52,897 nucleotides of DNA from NCBI GenBank assembly GCA_947451475.1, contig CANFZC010000008.1:1-52897 (forward strand). Reading direction: 5' to 3'. The position numbers and the translations under genes are program-made. The first letter of the stretch is position 1. Every line of letters begins with the position of its first letter. Under the pieces are notes generated by a model. That model saw nothing but the letters and a program-made list of their open reading frames with translations, did no database searches and was not told where the DNA came from. Of this stretch, positions 37,388 to 45,155 are shown piece by piece. This DNA is from Flavobacteriaceae bacterium. GTDB taxonomy: Bacteria; Bacteroidota; Bacteroidia; Flavobacteriales; Flavobacteriaceae.

Positions 37388-38548
37388 ATGTCAAAAGAAG
37401 TAAAATCCGTAGAATACGGCTTAGAAAAAATATTTGAAGGAGCACAAGACTTTCTTCCCCTTTTAGGAACCGATTACGTTGAATTTTATGTTGGGAATGC
37501 CAAACAATCCGCTCATTTTTACAAAACGGCATTCGGGTTTCAATCCTTAGCCTACAGAGGTCTAGAAACAGGATCAAAAGATTCCGTTAGTTATGTATTA
37601 AAACAAGATAAAATTCGCTTGGTATTAACAACACCTCTAAACAGCAATTCACCAATTAACCAACATCTAGCGAAACACGGAGATGGCGTTAAAGTGATAG
37701 CTCTTTGGGTAGAAGATGCAAAATCAGCCTTCGAAGAAACAACAAAACGCGGCGCAAAACCATTCATGGAGCCTACTGTTGAAAAAGATGAACATGGCGA
37801 AGTAATTCGCTCCGGAATCTATACCTACGGAGAAACCGTTCACATTTTTGTAGAACGCAAAAATTACAATGGTGCTTTTTTACCTGGTTTCATGACTTGG
37901 AACTCTGAATACAACCCAGAGCCACTTGGATTAAAATATATTGACCATATGGTAGGAAATGTAGGTTGGGGTGAAATGAATCAATGGGTTAAATGGTACG
38001 AAGACGTTATGGGATTTGAAAACTTTCTGTCTTTCGATGATAATCAAATCCACACCGAATATTCTGCCTTAATGAGCAAAGTGATGAGCAATGGCAACGG
38101 TAGAATAAAATTCCCGATCAACGAACCAGCAGAAGGAAAGAAAAAATCACAAATCGAAGAATATTTAGACTTCTATGAAAGTCCTGGTGTACAACATATC
38201 GCAGTCGCTACAGATGATATCATTAAGACAGTTAGTGGTTTAAAAGCACGAGGGGTAGAATTTTTACCACCACCACCACAAGCCTATTATGATGAAATAC
38301 CTGCCCGTCTTGGGGTTCATCGCGACATGATGAAAGAAGACATCAAAAAACTTCAAGAATTATCTATATTAGTTGATGCTGATGAAGACGGCTATTTACT
38401 CCAAATATTTACGAAACCTGTTGAAGATAGACCAACCTTGTTTTTTGAAATTATCCAAAGAATGGGAGCCAAAGGTTTTGGTGCTGGTAATTTTAAAGCC
38501 TTATTTGAATCTATTGAAAGAGAACAAATGTTAAGAGGTACATTATAA
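37388..38548 (+). CDS. hppD: 4-hydroxyphenylpyruvate dioxygenase
   Basis: 386 residues in two VOC-type halves. The C-terminal half carries the facial triad H187 (YIDHMVGN), H270 (GVQHIAVAT) and E354 (LFFEIIQR), and the C-terminal lid helix GAGNFKALFESIEREQ. The enzyme makes homogentisate from 4-hydroxyphenylpyruvate with O2 and Fe(II), feeding the homogentisate dioxygenase encoded just upstream. No clear promoter lies in the 52-base gap, so it is probably cotranscribed. Confidence 0.97.
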   Translation: MSKEVKSVEYGLEKIFEGAQDFLPLLGTDYVEFYVGNAKQSAHFYKTAFGFQSLAYRGLETGSKDSVSYVLKQDKIRLVLTTPLNSNSPINQHLAKHGDGVKVIALWVEDAKSAFEETTKRGAKPFMEPTVEKDEHGEVIRSGIYTYGETVHIFVERKNYNGAFLPGFMTWNSEYNPEPLGLKYIDHMVGNVGWGEMNQWVKWYEDVMGFENFLSFDDNQIHTEYSALMSKVMSNGNGRIKFPINEPAEGKKKSQIEEYLDFYESPGVQHIAVATDDIIKTVSGLKARGVEFLPPPPQAYYDEIPARLGVHRDMMKEDIKKLQELSILVDADEDGYLLQIFTKPVEDRPTLFFEIIQRMGAKGFGAGNFKALFESIEREQMLRGTL

Positions 38549-38634
38549 AATTAATGTTTTGTTAACAATTCATCAAAAAACAACCTGAAAAGACCCTGTG
38601 TTTTATTAATATTGTGTTAAAGTTTATTTTTCAT

Positions 38635-38666
38635 TTGTAATATCGCAATAGATGCAATTATCTTTG
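38635..38666 (+). promoter_or_regulatory. Full -33/-7 promoter (TTG, 21 bp, TATCTTTG) with no ORF behind it
   Basis: TTG at 38635-38637 and TATCTTTG at 38659-38666. Transcription should start near 38670 and meet the terminator at 38751 without crossing a gene. Confidence 0.65.
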
Positions 38667-38669
38667 TAG

Positions 38670-38782
38670 CACAAAAAAAGAGGGGTGGTTCCCTCAATTT
38701 TTGGATAAATTTTCATAATTTATAGTTTTTTTGGTTGGTTAATAGCATAAAAACTCAGTCATTAATTTGACTGGGTTTTTTT
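38670..38782 (+). ncRNA. Candidate small non-coding RNA (about 113 nt)
   Basis: A stand-alone transcription unit between hppD and the DUF3108 gene: promoter at 38635-38666, no ORF, and a rho-independent terminator at 38751-38782. Predicted structures are a 5-bp GAGGG/CCCTC hairpin (38680-38684 with 38691-38695, loop GTGGTT), a 7-bp ATAAATT/AATTTAT hairpin (38705-38711 with 38717-38723), a GGTTGGTT single strand (38733-38740), and the terminator stem. The downstream gene has its own promoter, so this is not just a leader. I cannot assign a known family; a comparison with the Rfam Flavo-1 RNA is worth making. Confidence 0.5.
38749..38782 (+). terminator. Terminator of the candidate small RNA
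   Basis: A 10-bp stem AAACTCAGTC (38751-38760) with GACTGGGTTT (38769-38778, one G-T pair), an 8-nt loop and Ts. Confidence 0.88.
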
Positions 38783-38797
38783 GTTTTAATACTTTTG
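38767..38797 (+). promoter_or_regulatory. Full -33/-7 promoter (TTG, 20 bp, TACTTTTG) of the DUF3108 operon
   Basis: TTG at 38767-38769 lies in the right arm region of the upstream terminator, and TACTTTTG at 38790-38797 follows; predicted leader about 36 nt to the ATG at 38837. Confidence 0.65.
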
Positions 38798-38836
38798 GAA
38801 CAGATATTGCACTAGTAGTATAAAACAATTAAAACT

Positions 38837-39613
38837 ATGAAAAAGATTTTCTTCTTATTGTTGCTTTTTATTACGGTGAGCTTCAATTCTCAAAAACCAG
38901 ATGCATATGATTCGGGCGAATGGTTTAAATTTAGAATTCATTACGGATTTGTGAATGCGGGTTATGCAACCCTTGAATTACAAGAAAGTCTAAAAAACAG
39001 TAAAAAAGTATATCATGCTATTGGGAAAGGATACACCGTAGGTATGTCGCGCTTCTTTTTCAAAGTAGATGATAATTATGAAAGCTATTTTGATAAAGTA
39101 ACAAACAAACCTTACCAATATATCAGAAAAATAGATGAAGGTGGATATACAAAAAATCAAGAAGGTTTTTTTGATCAAGATTCCAATAAAATAGTTGTAA
39201 AGGATTATAAAAATAAAACTGAAAAAACTTTTTCTGTTACAGAAAATGTACAAGATATAGTTTCAACATTTTACTTTTTAAGAAACTATCCAAATATTGA
39301 TAAACTTAAAGTCGGTGAATCTGTTGTGGTTGACATGTTTTTTGATGATGAGATCTATAAGTTTAAGTTAAAATTCCTAGGTAGAGAAAATTTAAAAACT
39401 AAATTTGGAACTGCCCCGTCTATGATTTTTAGACCTATTGTACAATCTGGAAGGGTTTTTAAAGAAGAAGAAAGTCTGACTGTTTGGATTTCAGATGATG
39501 AAAATAAAATACCTTTACGAATAAAAGCCAGCTTAGCAGTTGGTTCTATAAAAGCCGATTTAGATGGATTTAAAGGATTAAAAAATCCGTTTATGGTTAA
39601 ATTAAATGACTAA
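38837..39613 (+). CDS. DUF3108 domain-containing exported protein
   Basis: 258 residues with a signal peptide (MKKIFFLLLLFITVSFNSQ). The rest is beta-rich: YDSGEWFKFRIHYGFVNAGYATLEL, then DDNYESYFD, PYQYIRKIDEGGYT and, near the end, LTVWISDDENKIPLRIKASLAVGSIKADL, characteristic of DUF3108. Such proteins are periplasmic or outer-membrane-facing and of unknown function. The first gene of an operon; the stop overlaps the next start (TAATG). Confidence 0.88.
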   Translation: MKKIFFLLLLFITVSFNSQKPDAYDSGEWFKFRIHYGFVNAGYATLELQESLKNSKKVYHAIGKGYTVGMSRFFFKVDDNYESYFDKVTNKPYQYIRKIDEGGYTKNQEGFFDQDSNKIVVKDYKNKTEKTFSVTENVQDIVSTFYFLRNYPNIDKLKVGESVVVDMFFDDEIYKFKLKFLGRENLKTKFGTAPSMIFRPIVQSGRVFKEEESLTVWISDDENKIPLRIKASLAVGSIKADLDGFKGLKNPFMVKLND

Positions 39614-40542
39614 TGAACACTGAAAAAACTCAAACAGAACAACTTCTAGAAGCGTTAGAACAAAAATTTAATGCTATAAATCAAAAAACCGATACACATC
39701 TTGAAGGTTTGTTATGGTCAAAACCAATAACTTATTGGGATTATATTCAAACTGATGCTTTATTAAATCTTCAAACACAAAGAACAGTACTTCCAGATGA
39801 AATGGTATTTATAATGTACCATCAAGTGAATGAATTATTATTCAAAATGATTCTTTGGGAAACTGAACAACTTTGTCATACCGATAAGCCAGAAACAGAT
39901 TTCTTTACCGAAAAATTGAGAAGAATTAGTCGTTATTTTAACATGTTGACTACATCATTTGATATTATGGGAGATGGTATGGAGGTTGCTCAATATATGA
40001 AGTTTAGGAATACATTAACTCCGGCAAGTGGTTTTCAAAGTGCACAATACCGTTTAATAGAATTTGCTTCTACAGACTTAATTAATTTAATTGATTATCG
40101 ATTTAGAGCTACAATTGACAGAAATACTCCCTATTCACATGCTTTTGAACATTTATATTGGCAAGCCGCTGGGAAAGATTATCAAACAGGTGAAAAATCA
40201 TTTCTTATACTAGAATTCGAGCGAAAATATAAAGATGAATTTATTCGTTATATGGAAAAGTATAACACTATTAATATTTGGCAAAAATTCAAACAATTAC
40301 CCGATTCAGAACAAAAAAACCCTGCATTAATTGATGCAATGAGACATTATGATTATACGGTTAATGTTACATGGGTAATGGGGCATCTGCACGCTGCCCA
40401 AAAATATATTGAAAGTGGGCAAGGTTCGGGAGAAGCAACTGGTGGTAGTGATTGGAAAAAATACCTTCATCCAAAATACCAAAGAAGAATATTTTTCCCT
40501 GAATTGTGGAACGAAGAAGAATTAAAAAACTGGGGTGAATAA
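39613..40542 (+). CDS. Tryptophan 2,3-dioxygenase family protein
   Basis: 309 residues, mostly helical. Family blocks are THLEGLLWSKPITYWDYIQTD-like (TYWDYIQTDALLNLQ), MVFIMYHQVNELLFKM (substrate-pocket helix), FRNTLTPASGFQSAQYR, the haem His region in VMGHLHAAQKYI, and the Gly-rich loop GSGEATGGSDWKKYL. The family opens the indole ring of tryptophan with O2 and haem to give N-formylkynurenine. No other kynurenine gene is nearby; the neighbours are a DUF3108 protein (one-base overlap) and an M23 peptidase, an unexpected pairing. Confidence 0.9.
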   Translation: MNTEKTQTEQLLEALEQKFNAINQKTDTHLEGLLWSKPITYWDYIQTDALLNLQTQRTVLPDEMVFIMYHQVNELLFKMILWETEQLCHTDKPETDFFTEKLRRISRYFNMLTTSFDIMGDGMEVAQYMKFRNTLTPASGFQSAQYRLIEFASTDLINLIDYRFRATIDRNTPYSHAFEHLYWQAAGKDYQTGEKSFLILEFERKYKDEFIRYMEKYNTINIWQKFKQLPDSEQKNPALIDAMRHYDYTVNVTWVMGHLHAAQKYIESGQGSGEATGGSDWKKYLHPKYQRRIFFPELWNEEELKNWGE

Positions 40543-40566
40543 CTCTACTGTTTAAAAACCAAAAAC

Positions 40567-41793
40567 TTGAAAAGATTACTTCTTATATTTTTAGCTTTTT
40601 TACTTTTTACTTCTTGTAATACAACTGAAAAGAAATCAGTTCAAAAACACAAGAATGCAGTAATTCATGATGAATTTGGATTGAAACTTAACGAATTTAA
40701 TATAGTTGAGGACACTATACAATCTGGCGATACTTTTGGCAGTATTATAGAGAAACAAAATTTAAATGGTCGGCAAGTCTATGATATTGTAGCAAAGGTC
40801 AAAGACACTTTTGATGTTCGTAGCATTCGAAAAGGGAAGCCCTATTTTATTTTAAGGACAAAAGACAGAACCAATAAAATACAAGCTTTTATATATCAAC
40901 CGGACAGACTAAATTACTACATCGTAGATTTTCGGGATTCTATAGTAGCATTTAAGAAAACTAAACCGGTAAAATTCACTACCCGCACTATTGCAGGAGC
41001 CTTAAATGGTTCCTTATCTGAAACCTTACAGAATTTAAAAGTTGACCCTGCATTAGCCCCGCAAATTGCAAAAATATACGCATGGTCCATAGATTTCTTC
41101 AAGCTACAAAAAGGAGATAAGTTTGCCATGACATTTACGGAACGATTCATAAATGATACCGTATATGATGGTGTTGACAGTTTAAAAGCAAGTTATTTTG
41201 AATATAAAGGAAAAAAGATTTATGCTTTCCCATTCACGCCTGATGGCAGTACTAGGAAACAACAATATTATGACGAAGAAGGTAAAACGTTGAAGAACTT
41301 CTTTTTAAAGGCACCTTTAAAATTCGTAAACATTACTTCTCATTATTCGGCTAATCGATTTCATCCTGTTCAATTGATTTGGAAAGCTCATAAAGGCACA
41401 GATTATGCTGCACCGACAGGTACTCCAATCATGACTACAGCGGCTGGAGTTGTTGAACAAGCGGGTTTTACAACAGGTAACGGTAACTTTGTTAAAGTAA
41501 AACACGATCGCACCTATGCAACTCAGTACTTGCATATGTCTAAAATCTTGGTGAAACGTGGACAAAGAGTAACACAAGGTCAAATCATTGGCAAGGTAGG
41601 GAGCACTGGTTTAGCAACAGGGCCACATGTTTGTTATCGCTTTTGGAAAAATGGCGTTCAAGTGGATGCTTTGAAATTGAACTTACCTACTTCTACCCCA
41701 ATGGATTCTAAAATAAAACCAAAATTCTTAGCTCAAATGCTTCCCTTAAAAAGGGTTTTAGACAGTGTGTCAGACTTAAAATTTAGAAAATAA
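40567..41793 (+). CDS. M23 family peptidoglycan peptidase, lipoprotein
   Basis: 408 residues starting with TTG, the only start that keeps the signal peptide (MKRLLLIFLAFLLFTSC); C17 is the likely lipidated Cys. A LysM/OapA-like region (about 48-100, IQSGDTFGSIIEKQNL) and a linker domain lead to an M23 domain (about 255-370) with zinc ligands H275 and D279 (HKGTDYAAP). The usual third-ligand motif HxH appears as GPHVCYRF, so H354 is kept and Cys replaces the second His (C356). It probably trims peptidoglycan cross-links in the periplasm. The last gene of the DUF3108 operon. Confidence 0.92.
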   Translation: MKRLLLIFLAFLLFTSCNTTEKKSVQKHKNAVIHDEFGLKLNEFNIVEDTIQSGDTFGSIIEKQNLNGRQVYDIVAKVKDTFDVRSIRKGKPYFILRTKDRTNKIQAFIYQPDRLNYYIVDFRDSIVAFKKTKPVKFTTRTIAGALNGSLSETLQNLKVDPALAPQIAKIYAWSIDFFKLQKGDKFAMTFTERFINDTVYDGVDSLKASYFEYKGKKIYAFPFTPDGSTRKQQYYDEEGKTLKNFFLKAPLKFVNITSHYSANRFHPVQLIWKAHKGTDYAAPTGTPIMTTAAGVVEQAGFTTGNGNFVKVKHDRTYATQYLHMSKILVKRGQRVTQGQIIGKVGSTGLATGPHVCYRFWKNGVQVDALKLNLPTSTPMDSKIKPKFLAQMLPLKRVLDSVSDLKFRK

Positions 41794-41810
41794 TTTACAA
41801 CTACAACGAT

Positions 41811-41833
41811 AGCGTAAAAGATTGCGCTTTTTT
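41811..41833 (+). terminator. Terminator of the DUF3108-M23 operon
   Basis: A 7-bp stem AGCGTAA/TTGCGCT (one T-G pair), loop AAGA, then Ts. Confidence 0.78.
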
Positions 41834-41849
41834 AACCCATCAATAGTTG

Positions 41850-41857
41850 TAAATTTG
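41850..41857 (+). promoter_or_regulatory. -7 promoter element (TAAATTTG) of pgi
   Basis: An exact TAnnTTTG 18 bases before the pgi ATG, just after the upstream terminator. A TTG at 41822 gives a 25-bp spacer, a little long. Confidence 0.55.
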
Positions 41858-41875
41858 TAATTCAATTATAAAAAA

Positions 41876-43519
41876 ATGGCATTACCAAATACAAATCCAA
41901 CAAGTACAACTTCTTGGAAAAAACTACAACAACATTACACTGAGATGAAAAACATCTCTATGTCTGAAATGTTTTCTAATGACAAATCACGAGCGGAAAA
42001 ATTCAATATTCAATGGAATGATTTTTTAGTAGATTATTCTAAAAACTTGATAAATGAAAACACCTTTAACTTACTTCAAGACTTGACTGAAGATGTAAAT
42101 TTAAAGCACGCTATAACAAGTTATTTTGGAGGAGAAAACATTAACCAAACCGAAAACAGAGCTGTGCTTCATACAGCCCTAAGAGCTCATGAAAACGATA
42201 CCGCTTTAGTAGATGGTGTTAATGTAATTCCGGAAATATTTGAAGTTAAAAATAAAATAAAAGCTTTTTCAAATGAAATTATTTCAGGTCAAAGAAAGGG
42301 TCATACAGGAAAACCATTTACCGACATTGTTAATATAGGAATTGGCGGTTCAGATCTTGGCCCTGCTATGGTTGTTGAAGCATTGCAATTTTATAAAAAT
42401 CATTTGAATGTACATTTTGTTTCTAATGTAGATGGTGATCATGTAAATGAAGTCATAAAAAAAATCAATCCTGAAACTACTCTTTTTGTAATTGTATCTA
42501 AAACATTTACAACACAAGAAACACTTTCCAATTCAGAGACTATTCGTTCTTGGTTTTTACAAACTGCTGCAAAAGAAGCGGTTTCAAAACATTTTGTTGC
42601 AGTTTCTACTAATATTCAGAAAGTAACTGAATTTGGCATCAATCCAGAAAACATATTTCCAATGTGGGACTGGGTTGGCGGAAGATTTTCACTTTGGAGT
42701 GCGGTTGGTTTATCCATCAGTTTGGCTGTTGGTTTTACTAATTTTGATGCCTTATTAGAAGGAGCTCATAAAATGGATGAGCATTTTAAAAATGAACCTT
42801 TTGACAAAAATATTCCTGTTGTTTTGGCTTTACTGAGCGTTTGGTATAACAATTTTTTTGGTGCTGAGAGCGAGGCTTTAATTCCGTATACTCAATATTT
42901 ACAAAAACTTGCTCCCTACCTACAACAAGGTATAATGGAGAGTAACGGTAAAAGTATAGGGAGAGACGGTAAACCGGTCAATTATCAAACAGGCACAATC
43001 ATTTGGGGAGAACCAGGCACCAATTCACAACATGCTTTTTTCCAATTGATTCATCAAGGAACCAAACTTATTCCGACTGATTTTATAGGTTTTGTAAAAC
43101 CCTTATATGGGAATGAAGACCATCATGATAAATTAATGTCCAACTTTTTTGCCCAAACAGAAGCATTATTGAATGGGAAGACCGAAGTTCAAGTAAAAGC
43201 AGAATTTGAAAAGCAAGGTGTTACAGCAGAAAGAGCTGCTTTCTTATTGCCTTTCAAAATATTTACTGGTAACAAACCGACTAACACTATCTTGATTCAG
43301 AAATTGACTCCAAAATCACTTGGCTCACTAATAGCAATGTATGAGCATAAAATTTTTGTACAGGGGGTTATTTGGAATATTTTTAGTTATGATCAATGGG
43401 GAGTAGAGCTAGGTAAGCAATTGGCCAACACTATTTTGGATGAAATCCATAGTGGCGTAGTGAAGCAACACGATAACTCAACAGAATTCCTTTTAAACTA
43501 TTTTTTGGAGAACAAATAA
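41876..43519 (+). CDS. pgi: Glucose-6-phosphate isomerase
   Basis: 547 residues, normal length. Two SIS domains with the phosphate loop [15 protein letters not shown] and SKTFTTQET, and the family signature [20 protein letters not shown] followed by [12 protein letters not shown], which brings the catalytic Glu and His. It interconverts glucose-6-P and fructose-6-P in the cytosol. It is a single gene with its own promoter and terminator. Confidence 0.98.
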   Translation: MALPNTNPTSTTSWKKLQQHYTEMKNISMSEMFSNDKSRAEKFNIQWNDFLVDYSKNLINENTFNLLQDLTEDVNLKHAITSYFGGENINQTENRAVLHTALRAHENDTALVDGVNVIPEIFEVKNKIKAFSNEIISGQRKGHTGKPFTDIVNIGIGGSDLGPAMVVEALQFYKNHLNVHFVSNVDGDHVNEVIKKINPETTLFVIVSKTFTTQETLSNSETIRSWFLQTAAKEAVSKHFVAVSTNIQKVTEFGINPENIFPMWDWVGGRFSLWSAVGLSISLAVGFTNFDALLEGAHKMDEHFKNEPFDKNIPVVLALLSVWYNNFFGAESEALIPYTQYLQKLAPYLQQGIMESNGKSIGRDGKPVNYQTGTIIWGEPGTNSQHAFFQLIHQGTKLIPTDFIGFVKPLYGNEDHHDKLMSNFFAQTEALLNGKTEVQVKAEFEKQGVTAERAAFLLPFKIFTGNKPTNTILIQKLTPKSLGSLIAMYEHKIFVQGVIWNIFSYDQWGVELGKQLANTILDEIHSGVVKQHDNSTEFLLNYFLENK

Positions 43520-43533
43520 GTAACGAATAACCT

Positions 43534-43563
43534 AAAACCTCACTTTATCGTGAGGTTTTTTTA
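43534..43563 (+). terminator. Terminator of pgi
   Basis: A perfect 10-bp stem AAAACCTCAC (43534-43543) with GTGAGGTTTT (43550-43559), then Ts. Confidence 0.92.
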
Positions 43564-43574
43564 TGTCTTTTATC

Positions 43575-43582
43575 TATATTTG
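43575..43582 (+). promoter_or_regulatory. -7 promoter element (TATATTTG) of the small membrane protein gene
   Basis: An exact TAnnTTTG 19 bases before the ATG at 43602. It lies after the frame's earlier ATG (43563), which is inside the pgi terminator T run. Confidence 0.6.
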
Positions 43583-43601
43583 TTATTCTAAAAAAAATAC
43601 C

Positions 43602-44024
43602 ATGTATCACTTCATACAAAAATTCCATTCGGGTTGGGCCTATTTAGCTCTTTTATTATTGGTTGTAGCCGTTGTTAATTCATTAATCGGAATGTCTGGA
43701 AAAAAAGAGTTTACTGCGAAAGACAGAAAAATTGCACTGTTTGGACTAATAGCCACACATATTCAATTAGTTGTTGGTTTACTCTTGTATTTTGTATCTC
43801 CGTTAGGTTCTGCTTTATTTGGACAAATGAAAGATGCGGCAGCTAGACTAACCTCCTTAGAACATCCATTAACCAATATTATTGCCATCACATTGATAAC
43901 TATTGGTTGGTCTAAACATAAAAAAGCAGCTACTAGTGAAGCTAAATTTAAGGCAATTAGTATTTTCTTTTTATTAGGATTGCTTCTAATTTTAAGTAGA
44001 ATCCCTTGGAATTTATGGTTCTAA
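43602..44024 (+). CDS. Small four-helix membrane protein, cytochrome-b-like
   Basis: 140 residues from the ATG at 43602 (MYHFIQKFHSGWAYLALLLL). Four hydrophobic segments (about 11-30, 44-64, 83-104 and 112-135). Histidines lie at or near segment ends (FHSGW, IATHIQL, EHPLTN), which could bind haem; flavobacterial relatives are often named cytochrome B, but no firm haem motif is visible, so the function is open. It is flanked by terminators on both sides. Confidence 0.7.
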   Translation: MYHFIQKFHSGWAYLALLLLVVAVVNSLIGMSGKKEFTAKDRKIALFGLIATHIQLVVGLLLYFVSPLGSALFGQMKDAAARLTSLEHPLTNIIAITLITIGWSKHKKAATSEAKFKAISIFFLLGLLLILSRIPWNLWF

Positions 44025-44032
44025 GAAAAATC

Positions 44033-44056
44033 AAAGTCCTGAAAGGGGCTTTTTTT
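44033..44056 (+). terminator. Terminator of the small membrane protein gene
   Basis: An 8-pair stem AAAGTCCT/GGGGCTTT (with G-T pairs), a GAAA loop, then Ts. Confidence 0.75.
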
Positions 44057-44104
44057 ATCAAGGAAAGGTTTTTATAAAACCTATTATTAACTAAAAAATT
44101 CTAC

Positions 44105-44647
44105 ATGAATCGCAAAATAATCATCCCTCTTTTTTCAATAATCACCATTGTATTCTCTCTAAATGTTTGGTCAACAAACCCGCCACAGAAAGATAAAAAC
44201 AAATCCAAAAGCAAAGAAAAAACAGTTACTCCAAAAGAACCAAAAGAGGCTCTTGTGTTAAAAACGGATACCGTCAAAATAAAACCTGTTGCTGAAGTAG
44301 TTGAGGTACTTGATTCGGTGAAAACTGAACTAAATTTAAAGTTTAAGTTCTACAAAAAAAACGCCCATGCTTCTTATTACGCTCAAAAATTCCATGGAAA
44401 AAGAACCGCTAGTGGCATTCGCTTTGATAACAACAAATATACTGCCGCTCATAAAAAACTCCCTTTTGGAACTAAGGTTAAAGTAACCAATGAAGCGAAT
44501 GGAAAGTCGGTAATTGTTGAGATTATTGATCGAGGGCCTTTTTCTAAGGTTCGTGAGATTGATTTAAGCAAAAAAGCTTTTATGGAATTAGTGGACAATA
44601 AAAACACTGGCGGAGTTATTGTTAAACTTGAAGTTGAGGATAAATAA
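44105..44647 (+). CDS. RlpA family septal/peptidoglycan protein
   Basis: 180 residues. An N-terminal hydrophobic signal or anchor (IIIPLFSIITIVFSLNVWS), a Lys/Pro-rich linker (about 25-80), then a double-psi beta-barrel (about 88-178): ASYYAQKFHGKRTASGIRFD, AAHKKLPFGTKVKVTN and VEIIDRGPFSKVREIDLSKKAF. In some bacteria RlpA cleaves denuded peptidoglycan at the septum. No SPOR domain is present. Its stop abuts that of the convergent CYTH gene. Confidence 0.9.
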   Translation: MNRKIIIPLFSIITIVFSLNVWSTNPPQKDKNKSKSKEKTVTPKEPKEALVLKTDTVKIKPVAEVVEVLDSVKTELNLKFKFYKKNAHASYYAQKFHGKRTASGIRFDNNKYTAAHKKLPFGTKVKVTNEANGKSVIVEIIDRGPFSKVREIDLSKKAFMELVDNKNTGGVIVKLEVEDK

Positions 44648-45115
44648 CTACCAACTTTTGAATGGATGTTTACTTAAATACGCGTTATAGAAACGTTCAT
44701 CTCCCGTAACTTCCATTCCTAACCAATGTGGTTTTTCAAAGTATTCTTCTTCACTTTTTAACTCTATTTCGGCTAATACTAGTCCGTCATTTTCACCTTT
44801 AAAAACGTCTACTTCAAAAAGGTGTTTACCTACTTCAACTTCGTATCGTATTTTATCTATAATTCCATCTTCACAGATCAACAATAACTTTTCGGCTTCC
44901 TCTACTGGAAGTTGTCTTTCCCATTCTAGACGCGTAGTACCTGATTTATTTCCAATCCCTTTGATGGTTAAATACCCTATATTGTCTTTTATTCTGATGC
45001 GGACGGTGCGTTCTGGATTAGAATTTAAATAGGCTTGAACGATTCTATTTTCATTGTAAGCTTCTTTTAAAAAAACGGTTGAAAGGACTAAAAACTTTCT
45101 TTCAATTTCAATCAT
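44648..45115 (-). CDS. CYTH domain protein (triphosphate tunnel metalloenzyme)
   Basis: 155 residues. The N-terminal EXEXK motif (MIEIERKFLV: E3, E5, K7) and alternating charged strands (RTVRIRIKDNIGYLTIKG, RLEWERQLP, KIRYEVEVGKHLFEVDVFKG and LVLAEIELKSEEEYFE) form the acidic-basic tunnel that binds triphosphates. Bacterial members are often tripolyphosphatases; adenylate cyclase activity is possible, but not shown. Divergent from dinB with 40 bases between. Confidence 0.9.
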   Translation of the reverse strand: MIEIERKFLVLSTVFLKEAYNENRIVQAYLNSNPERTVRIRIKDNIGYLTIKGIGNKSGTTRLEWERQLPVEEAEKLLLICEDGIIDKIRYEVEVGKHLFEVDVFKGENDGLVLAEIELKSEEEYFEKPHWLGMEVTGDERFYNAYLSKHPFKSW

Positions 45116-45143
45116 GGGGTTCTAATTTTATCGAAAGATACTA

Positions 45144-45151
45144 TAAATTTG
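45144..45151 (+). promoter_or_regulatory. -7 promoter element (TAAATTTG) directly before dinB
   Basis: An exact TAnnTTTG ending 4 bases before the dinB ATG (45156), implying an almost leaderless transcript. No -33 TTG is seen. Confidence 0.5.
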
Positions 45152-45155
45152 TGGT

